Below, piece by piece: positions 58,195 through 64,000 of a stretch of 64,000 nt of DNA; position 1 is the first letter of the stretch; each line of letters begins with the position of its first letter. The notes beneath the pieces were generated by a model. That model did not search any database. It had not been told where the DNA came from and saw nothing but the letters and a program-made list of their open reading frames with translations. Source of the DNA: DASZYF01 sp035545535 (GTDB taxonomy: Bacteria > Actinomycetota > Actinomycetes > Mycobacteriales > CAJCIY01). The stretch lies in assembly GCA_035545535.1 (NCBI GenBank), contig DASZYF010000005.1:1-64000 (forward strand), read 5' to 3'. Both the position numbers and the translations under genes were made by a program.

Positions 58195-59442
58195 ATGGCG
58201 CCCGTGGCTGCGGGGTGTCCGGTCGCGGCTGACCTCGAGCTGCTCGACCCGGGCTTCCTGTCCGACCCCTTCCCGTTGATGTCGGCGTGGCGGGAGAAGA
58301 CCCCGGTCTTCTACGTGCCCGAGGTGAACCTCCACTTCGTCACCCGCTACGAGGACGTCGAGGCGATCTTCCTCGACCGCGACACGTTCGGGGCGGCCAA
58401 CGCGTCGTCGCCGGTGTGGCCGCTCGCCCCGGCCGTGGGAGCGCTGCTCGCGGAGAAGGTGCCGCGCAAGCCGACGCTGAACAACGCCGACCCGCCCCGG
58501 CACGGCCCGATGCGCACCGCGGTGCTGAAGGCGCTCACCCCGCGGCGCATCGCCGCGATGGAGCCGGTGCTGCGCGAGGTCGCCGGTCGGCTCATCGACG
58601 AGCTCGCGGCCAAGCCCGTCACCGACCTCGTGGCCGACCTCGCCTTCCCGTTCCCCGGCTACGCCGGGTTCTCGCTGCTCGGCTTTCCCGAGCACGACTG
58701 GGATCTGCTCAAGCAGTGGTGCCGCAAGCGGGTGCAGATCACCTACGGGCGCCTCTCCGACGAGGAGCAGATGGACGTCGCCCAGAACGTCGTCGCGTTC
58801 TGGGAGTACTGCGACGCGCACGTGGGCCTGCGCGAGCGGGAGCCGGCCGACGACTTCACCTCCGACCTGCTCGCGTACGCCTCCGAGCACCCGGACCTCG
58901 TCAACCGGCTCGACGTCGTCACGATCGTGTACTCGATCGCGCTGGCCGGGCACGACACCACGACCTGCGCGTTCACGAGCGGCCTGCGCTACCTGCTCGC
59001 GGAGCGCGCGCAGTGGGAGGCGATCGTCGCGGACCGCTCACTGGCCGTGAACGCGGTCGAGGAGATGCTCCGCTTCGATCCCCCGATCCTCGGTCACCGC
59101 CGGGTGGTGCTGCGCGACACCGAGGTCGCCGGCGTGCCGCTGCCCGAGGGCGCCCACCTGTTCCTCTGCTTCGCCTCGGCGCACCGTGACCCGCAGCAGT
59201 TCCCCGAGCCCGACCGGTTCGACATCCGGCGGACGGAGGCGCGCTCCAACCTCTCGTTCGGCAAGGGCGTGCACTTCTGCATCGGGGCGCCGCTGGCCCG
59301 GCTCGAGATGAAGATCGCGGTCGAGCTGCTGGCGGAGCGCGTGCCCGAGCTGCGCCTCGTGCGGGACCAGGACTACGAGATCACGCCGAACATCGTGTTC
59401 CGGTCGATGAAGCAGCTGCTCGCCGAGACGGGCGCCCGCTGA
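58195..59442 (+). CDS. Cytochrome P450 (fourth)
   Basis: This 415-residue class I P450 has I-helix SIALAGHDTTTCAFTSGLRY, K-helix VEEMLRFDPPILGHRR and heme loop LSFGKGVHFCIGAPLARLEM with Cys at about 362. The conserved GHDTT differs from the GLDTV and GNETT of the other three, so a distinct subfamily is likely. ATG 58195 is chosen because a promoter ends 7 nt upstream; GTG 58153 would lie inside the promoter. It is followed at 2 nt by a CoA ligase, a second ligase and a hydrolase, suggesting that oxidation and CoA activation of one substrate are co-expressed. Confidence 0.9.
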   Translation: MAPVAAGCPVAADLELLDPGFLSDPFPLMSAWREKTPVFYVPEVNLHFVTRYEDVEAIFLDRDTFGAANASSPVWPLAPAVGALLAEKVPRKPTLNNADPPRHGPMRTAVLKALTPRRIAAMEPVLREVAGRLIDELAAKPVTDLVADLAFPFPGYAGFSLLGFPEHDWDLLKQWCRKRVQITYGRLSDEEQMDVAQNVVAFWEYCDAHVGLREREPADDFTSDLLAYASEHPDLVNRLDVVTIVYSIALAGHDTTTCAFTSGLRYLLAERAQWEAIVADRSLAVNAVEEMLRFDPPILGHRRVVLRDTEVAGVPLPEGAHLFLCFASAHRDPQQFPEPDRFDIRRTEARSNLSFGKGVHFCIGAPLARLEMKIAVELLAERVPELRLVRDQDYEITPNIVFRSMKQLLAETGAR

Positions 59443-59444
59443 CC

Positions 59445-60932
59445 TTGCTGCCACCGGCTTCCGTCTGGGACGCGTTCGCGCAGCGGTGCGCGGAGACGCC
59501 CGGCGCGACGGCGATCGTCGACGAGCGCGGGCACCGGGTGAGCTGGGCGGAGCTCGCTGCGCGCGTCCGGGCCCGCACGGCGGAGCTGGCCGCGGCGGGG
59601 GTCGGGCCGGGCAGCGTCGTCTCGTGGCAGCTGCCGAGCTGGATCGCCACCGCCGAGCTGACGCTCGCGCTCGCGGCGCTGGGCGCGGTGCAGAACCCGA
59701 TCGTCCCGATCCTGCGCGACCGCGACGTCGCGTTCATCACGGCGCAGGCGGGCGCGACGCACCTCGTCGTGCCGCCGACGTGGCGCGGTCACGACTACGC
59801 CGCGATGGCGCACGACATCGCCGCCGGGTCCGCCCTGCGGGTGCTGGTGCTCGACCGCGACGCGCCACCTGCCGACGCGGGCCGCGCGGACGCGATCGCA
59901 CCGATGCGCGACGACGGCGGCGTGCGCTGGCTGTTCTACACGTCGGGCACCACGGCGGAACCGAAGGGCGCCCGCCACGCGGACGCGGCGCTGCTGGCCG
60001 CCGCGGGCGGGCTGGTCGCCGCGTGCGGCATGGGACCCGGCGACCGGCTGGGATCGCCCGCGCCGATGTCGCACATCGGCGGCATCGCCATCCTCGTCGC
60101 GATCGCCATCGCGGGCACCACGCTGCTCATCGACGAGGTCTTCGACCCGGCGCGGACCTCGGCGTTCTTCAGCGCCGAGGACGCGACGCTGCTCGGCGCG
60201 GGCACCCCGTTCTTCCTCGCCTACCTCGACGCCCAGGCGACGAGCGCGACCCCGTTGTTCCCGCACGTCCGGTGCTTCCTGCTCGGCGGCGCGCCGAAGC
60301 CCCCGAGCCTCAACGCGATGATGCGCGAGCGCTTCGGCGCCCCGATCGTGTCCGGCTACGGCCTCACCGAGTGCCCGATGCTCGCCTGGAACGCGCTCGG
60401 TGACGCCGACGACGTGCTCGCGACCACCGAGGGGCGGGCGATCGAGGGCGTCGACCTGCGCGTCGTCGACGGCGAGGTGCGGGTGCGTGGCCCGCAGCTC
60501 ATGGCGGGCTACGTCGATGCCGCGCTCGATGCCGAGGCCTTCGACGATGAGGGCTACCTGCGCACCGGCGACCTCGGTGCGCTCGACGCCGGCGGGAACC
60601 TCACGATCACCGGCCGCAGCAAGGACGTCATCATCCGCAACATGGAGAACGTCTCGGCCAAGGAGGTCGAGGATCTGTTGTTCCTGCACGCCGACGTCGC
60701 CGACTGCGCCGTCGTCGGGGTGCCCGACGCACGCGTGGGCGAACGCGTGTGCGTGGCGGTCGTCGCCCGTGACCCCGGCGCGCCACCCACGCTGCACGAC
60801 CTCTGCGCCCACCTCGACGCGCAGCAGCTGTCCCGGCGCAAGCATCCCGAGCAGCTGCAGGTGATGGCCGCGCTGCCGCGCAACGGGATGGGCAAGGTCC
60901 TCAAGGCCGAGCTGCGCGAGGCGTTCGCGTGA
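59445..60932 (+). CDS. AMP-forming acyl-CoA synthetase
   Basis: This 495-residue ANL ligase has the P-loop motif FYTSGTTAEPKGARHADAAL. Here Ala replaces the Gly that most members have in TSGTTG; this may weaken ATP binding. IVSGYGLTECPMLAWN, the hinge YLRTGDLGALDAGGNLTITG and the lid LPRNGMGKVLKAELREAF with the catalytic Lys are present. It should activate the acid produced in this operon. It starts at TTG 59445, 2 nt after the P450 stop; no better start is visible before the conserved VWDAFAQRC segment. The next ligase start overlaps its stop (GTGA). Confidence 0.84.
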   Translation: MLPPASVWDAFAQRCAETPGATAIVDERGHRVSWAELAARVRARTAELAAAGVGPGSVVSWQLPSWIATAELTLALAALGAVQNPIVPILRDRDVAFITAQAGATHLVVPPTWRGHDYAAMAHDIAAGSALRVLVLDRDAPPADAGRADAIAPMRDDGGVRWLFYTSGTTAEPKGARHADAALLAAAGGLVAACGMGPGDRLGSPAPMSHIGGIAILVAIAIAGTTLLIDEVFDPARTSAFFSAEDATLLGAGTPFFLAYLDAQATSATPLFPHVRCFLLGGAPKPPSLNAMMRERFGAPIVSGYGLTECPMLAWNALGDADDVLATTEGRAIEGVDLRVVDGEVRVRGPQLMAGYVDAALDAEAFDDEGYLRTGDLGALDAGGNLTITGRSKDVIIRNMENVSAKEVEDLLFLHADVADCAVVGVPDARVGERVCVAVVARDPGAPPTLHDLCAHLDAQQLSRRKHPEQLQVMAALPRNGMGKVLKAELREAFA

Positions 60933-62488
60933 ACCTCGCCCGGATGCTCGTCGAGTCCGCCCGGCGCACACCGCACGCGCCCGCGGTCACCTGGCAGGAC
61001 CGGGTGACCACGTACGCGCAGCTCGCGGCCCGCGTCTCGCGACTCGCCACCGGCCTCGGTTCGCTCGGGGTCGGAGCGGGCGCGCGCGTCGCGGTCCTGC
61101 TGCGCAACCGGCCCGAGCTGCTCGAGTCGATGTTCGCGTGCTTCGCCGGCGGGCTCGGCTGGGTCCCGCTCAACGCGCGCTTCACCGCGAGCGAGGTCGC
61201 GTACCACGTGAGCGACTCGGGCGCCGCGGTCGTCATCACCGACGACGAAGGTCTCGCGACCGTGCTCGAAGCCGGTACGGCCGCCCGGGTCGTGGTCGTC
61301 GAGGACGCGCACACCGTCGTGCCCGACCCGTGCACCGCCTACGACGTCGTGCTCGCGGCGGGCACGCCCGACGCCGACGTCGTCGCGGTCGGTCGCGACG
61401 ACCTCGCCTGGCTGTTCTACACGTCGGGCACCACGGGCAAGCCGAAAGGAGCGATGCTCACCCACGGTGTGCTCACCTTCACCACGGCGTCGTGGCTGGC
61501 CGACCTGACCCCGCTCGACCACACCGACGTCACGCTGCACACGGCCCCGCTCACCCACGGCGCGGGCTTCCACGCGATCGCGGCCACCGCGCGCGGGGCG
61601 CACCAGGTGATCGCGCCGCCGGGGCCGTTCGACCCCGCGGCGACGCTCGCGCTCATCGACGCGGCCGGCGTGACCAACACATGGATGGTGCCGACGCAGA
61701 TCGTGATGCTGACCGACGCCGCGCGGGCGTCGCGCCCGGCGCTGCCGACGCTCGAGCGCATCGTCTACGGCGGCGCGGCCTTCGCGGTCCCGGACCTGCG
61801 CGACGCGCTCGAGGTGCTGGGGCCCCGGCTGGTCCAGCTCTACGGGCAGGGGGAGACGCCGATGACCGCGACCGTCCTCACCCCCGAGGACCACGCGGCG
61901 GCGCTCGGCGGCGACCATCCCGAACGCCTCGCCTCCGCGGGGGTCGCCCGACCCGGGTGCGACATCCGCATCTTCGGCGCCGACGACGAGGAGCTCCCCG
62001 CCGGCGAGGTCGGCGAGCTCGTCGTGCGCGGACCCTCGGTCATGCTCGGCTACTGGAACCGCGCGGACGCGACGGCCGAGACGTTGCGGGGTGGCTGGTT
62101 GCACACCGGCGACCTCGGGCGCATCGACGAGCACGGTTACCTCTTCCTGCTCGACCGCGCGAAGGACATGATCATCACCGGCGGTTCCAACGTGTACGCG
62201 GTCGAGGTCGAGGCCGTCCTCACCGAGGACGGCACGGTGCGCGAGACCGCGGTCGTCGGTGTGCCCGACCGCACCTGGGGCGAGCTCGTCGTCGCGGTGG
62301 TCGCGCCCGTCGACGGCGCGTCGACCGAGGCCGTCGAGGCGGCGCTGCGTGCGCGCTGCGACGCGGCCCTCGCGGGCTACAAACGTCCGCGCCGCTACGT
62401 GTTCGTCGATGCGCTCCCGCGCAACGCCTACGGCAAGGTCGTGAAGCGCGAGCTGCGCGAGCGACTCACCACACCGACAGGAGCCTGA
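60929..62488 (+). CDS. AMP-forming acyl-CoA synthetase
   Basis: This 519-residue ANL ligase has canonical motifs: WLFYTSGTTGKPKGAMLTHG, QLYGQGETPMTA, GWLHTGDLGRIDEHGYLFLL, DMIITGGSNVYAVEVE and ALPRNAYGKVVKRELRER with the A10-type Lys. It resembles medium- and long-chain ligases more than the ligase just upstream. Two ligases in tandem suggest that two acids are activated in turn, or that one is for a ring or side-chain product. GTG 60929 overlaps the previous stop. The alpha/beta hydrolase follows after 1 nt, so the four genes form one operon. Confidence 0.9.
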   Translation: MNLARMLVESARRTPHAPAVTWQDRVTTYAQLAARVSRLATGLGSLGVGAGARVAVLLRNRPELLESMFACFAGGLGWVPLNARFTASEVAYHVSDSGAAVVITDDEGLATVLEAGTAARVVVVEDAHTVVPDPCTAYDVVLAAGTPDADVVAVGRDDLAWLFYTSGTTGKPKGAMLTHGVLTFTTASWLADLTPLDHTDVTLHTAPLTHGAGFHAIAATARGAHQVIAPPGPFDPAATLALIDAAGVTNTWMVPTQIVMLTDAARASRPALPTLERIVYGGAAFAVPDLRDALEVLGPRLVQLYGQGETPMTATVLTPEDHAAALGGDHPERLASAGVARPGCDIRIFGADDEELPAGEVGELVVRGPSVMLGYWNRADATAETLRGGWLHTGDLGRIDEHGYLFLLDRAKDMIITGGSNVYAVEVEAVLTEDGTVRETAVVGVPDRTWGELVVAVVAPVDGASTEAVEAALRARCDAALAGYKRPRRYVFVDALPRNAYGKVVKRELRERLTTPTGA

Positions 62489-62489
62489 G

Positions 62490-63647
62490 ATGGTCGAGAC
62501 CACGCGCGAGCTGCTCGCCGCCCCGGCGACGGCGCACAGCCGCGTCGAGATCTACTCGGGCGTCGCCCGGCTGGCCAAGACCGTGTGGGGCAGCGAGCTG
62601 CGCCGGACCGACGTCCCCCGGTCGACGGCCGTGATGTTCTGCCACCCGACGGCGAACTTCCTCGGCCACTACGCGCTGCCGGGACTCGCGGAACGAGGGG
62701 TCGGCGCGATCGGCCTGACCACGCGGTACGTCGGCAACGACTCCTCGCTCATCATGGAGAACTGCCTGCTCGACATCGGCTCGATGGTGGCGCACCTGCG
62801 CGCCATCGGCTACGAGCGCGTCGTGCTCGTCGGCAACTCCGGCGGCTCCTCGATCGTGCCGTACTACCAGGCGCAAGCGGAGCACGCGACGGTGACGGCG
62901 CCCCCCGGAGGGGGGCCCGACCTCACGCAGGCGGCGCTCTCACCGGCCGAGGGGCTCGTCATGTTCATGGCGCACCCGAGCCGGGCACGGCTGTCGTCGG
63001 AGTGGCTCGACCCGGCGATCACCGACGAGCTGCACCCCTTCGACCGTGACCCGGCGCTCGACATGTACAACCCCGAGAACGGGCCGCCGTACAGCGCGGA
63101 GTTCATCGCGACCTACCGGGCCGCGCAGCTCGCCCGCAACCGGCGGATCTCGGCGTGGGCGGCCGACCAGCTCGCGGCGATGCAGGACGGCAAGCTCGGG
63201 CCGGAGGGACTCGACGATCTGCCGTTCGTCGTCCACGGGACCACCGCCGACCTGCGCTTCCTCGACGGCGCGATCGACCCGAGCGACCGCGAGATCGGCG
63301 TCTCGCTCTGGGGCCCGCCGGCGGTGGCGAACTACCTGCCGGCCGGGATCGGTCGCTACTCGACCGTGCGCGCGTGGCTCAACCAGTGGTCCATCGACCA
63401 CACGAACGGGGACGCGCTGCAGTGGCTCCCGCAGATCACGGTGCCGCTGCTCGTGGAGTACGGCACCGCTGATGTCACCGTGCTCCCGCACATGGGCCAG
63501 GAGATGCACGACGCGGCGACCGCCGCCCCCTCACGGGAGATCTACGCGGTGAAGGGCGCCGGCCACTACTACGAGGGCACGCCCGAGCTGCTCGCCGAGG
63601 CGCTCGACGTGCTGGTCGATTGGGTCGAGCGTCACGTCGGGCTCTGA
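62490..63647 (+). CDS. Alpha/beta hydrolase-like protein
   Basis: This 385-residue alpha/beta-hydrolase-fold protein has a nucleophile elbow VVLVGNSGGSSIVPYYQA (Ser in GNSGG near 113), a mid-protein region with PFVVHGTTADLRFLDGAIDP and a C-terminal VKGAGHYYEGTPELLAEALD carrying the histidine. It lacks a signal peptide. The large insertion between elbow and C-terminal third is unlike simple esterases. ATG 62490 has GGAG 8 nt upstream. It is the last gene of the P450-ligase-ligase-hydrolase operon and could hydrolyse an ester, lactone or thioester formed there. Confidence 0.78.
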   Translation: MVETTRELLAAPATAHSRVEIYSGVARLAKTVWGSELRRTDVPRSTAVMFCHPTANFLGHYALPGLAERGVGAIGLTTRYVGNDSSLIMENCLLDIGSMVAHLRAIGYERVVLVGNSGGSSIVPYYQAQAEHATVTAPPGGGPDLTQAALSPAEGLVMFMAHPSRARLSSEWLDPAITDELHPFDRDPALDMYNPENGPPYSAEFIATYRAAQLARNRRISAWAADQLAAMQDGKLGPEGLDDLPFVVHGTTADLRFLDGAIDPSDREIGVSLWGPPAVANYLPAGIGRYSTVRAWLNQWSIDHTNGDALQWLPQITVPLLVEYGTADVTVLPHMGQEMHDAATAAPSREIYAVKGAGHYYEGTPELLAEALDVLVDWVERHVGL

Positions 63648-63665
63648 CCCGGGACCGCGCGCCGA

Positions 63666-64000
63666 TCAGGCGAGCGGGATGTCGGGGCCCGGGGCCTTGA
63701 TCGAGACACCGCCGTCGACCGTCACGAGCGAACCGGTGACGAACTCGGACTCGTCGGCCGCCAGCCAGGTCGCGGCGTAGGCGATGTCGTCGGGGTTGCC
63801 GACGCGGGTCAGCTGCCCGGGAGCGACGGCCGCGCCGGCCTCCTTCGCGCTCGACACCACCTTGCCGACGATGATGGTGTTGCAGCGCACCCGGTCGGGG
63901 GCGTACTCGGCCGCGATCGAGTAGGTGATCGCGTTCATGCCGCCCTTGGCGGCCGCGTACGCCGAGAAGCCGGGCAGGCCGAGCACCGACTGCGCCGACG
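63666..64000 (-). CDS. Short-chain dehydrogenase/reductase, C-terminal part (cut by window edge)
   Basis: The gene is read leftward and its beginning lies beyond the right edge; about 111 residues are visible. They include SVLGLPGFSAYAAAKGGMNA with the catalytic Tyr and Lys, then IAAEYAPDRVRCNTIIVGKV and the ending LAADESEFVTGSLVTVDGGV. These are standard for classical SDRs. Nothing can be said of its coenzyme motif. It converges on the hydrolase gene, with 18 nt between stops. An in-frame GTG at 63986 is internal, not the true start. Confidence 0.85.
   Translation of the reverse strand, partial: SAQSVLGLPGFSAYAAAKGGMNAITYSIAAEYAPDRVRCNTIIVGKVVSSAKEAGAAVAPGQLTRVGNPDDIAYAATWLAADESEFVTGSLVTVDGGVSIKAPGPDIPLA

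Noticed and set aside
45148..63647. A secondary-metabolite biosynthetic cluster (P450s, ligases, AveC-like protein)
   Set aside because: No polyketide synthase, peptide synthetase or terpene synthase is present; the ligases, dehydrogenases, hydratases, thiolases and aldolase point to degradation.
1..64000. tRNA, rRNA, riboswitch, transposase or phage genes
   Set aside because: I scanned the intergenic gaps and the protein set and saw nothing that supports any of them. Small structured RNAs cannot be excluded without computation.

Overview
The window is about 64 kb of very GC-rich DNA, densely packed with genes on both strands. There are many GTG starts, ATGA/GTGA stop-start overlaps and almost no non-coding space. 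Gene content (paired acyl-CoA dehydrogenases, CaiB/BaiF CoA-transferases, mycofactocin-coupled short-chain dehydrogenases, P450s, TetR and FadR-type GntR regulators, an LLM flavin oxidoreductase, an AveC-like membrane protein) points to an actinobacterium. Steroid- and terpenoid-degrading Actinomycetota carry sets like this. A Thermoleophilia or Acidimicrobiia origin is possible, but this sequence cannot settle it. I see no rRNA, tRNA, CRISPR array, phage or insertion sequence.

Layout. 1-6.4 kb: a cut-off acyl-CoA synthetase, a divergent thiolase + VOC pair, a GntR/AveC-like/thioesterase operon and a divergent acyl-CoA synthetase. 6.4-11.7 kb: a leftward beta-oxidation operon with a fused double acyl-CoA dehydrogenase, a crotonase and a split dehydrogenase pair. 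11.7-19.6 kb: LLM oxidoreductase, TetR, two amidohydrolases, a substrate-binding lipoprotein and a TetR-amidohydrolase-Ltp2-DUF35 aldolase operon. 19.6-28.6 kb: GntR, MaoC-type hydratase, two crotonases, an amidohydrolase, a tandem CoA-transferase and a thiolase-like protein. 28.6-39.1 kb: TetR, FAD oxidoreductase, SnoaL-like protein and a LivF/LivHMG/binding-protein importer with a secreted hydrolase. 39.2-45.1 kb: a second split dehydrogenase pair, a second tandem CoA-transferase and an SDR. 45.1-63.6 kb: five oxidative units with four P450s, a small ferredoxin, three mycofactocin-type SDRs, another SDR, a CoA-transferase, an amidohydrolase, a DUF2889 protein, TetR regulators, two CoA ligases and two alpha/beta hydrolases. 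The right edge cuts another SDR.

How it may work together (inference). The importer brings in an acid. P450s and redox-cofactor-linked SDRs oxidise hydroxylated or cyclic substrates. Ligases and CoA-transferases make CoA thioesters. Heteromeric dehydrogenases, MaoC and crotonase enzymes desaturate and hydrate them, and thiolases or the Ltp2-DUF35 retro-aldolase cleave them. The substrate cannot be named from sequence alone; a branched or alicyclic compound such as a terpenoid or sterol side chain is most plausible.

The most unusual signal is regulatory. A 12-bp element, consensus ACTNAGTTAACT, sits at nine promoters across the window, and two nearly identical 19-bp palindromes lie 37 kb apart. 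Many genes appear leaderless, with a -10 box only 6-8 nt before the start codon, and several of these operators overlap that box. Together these suggest one co-regulated catabolic island.
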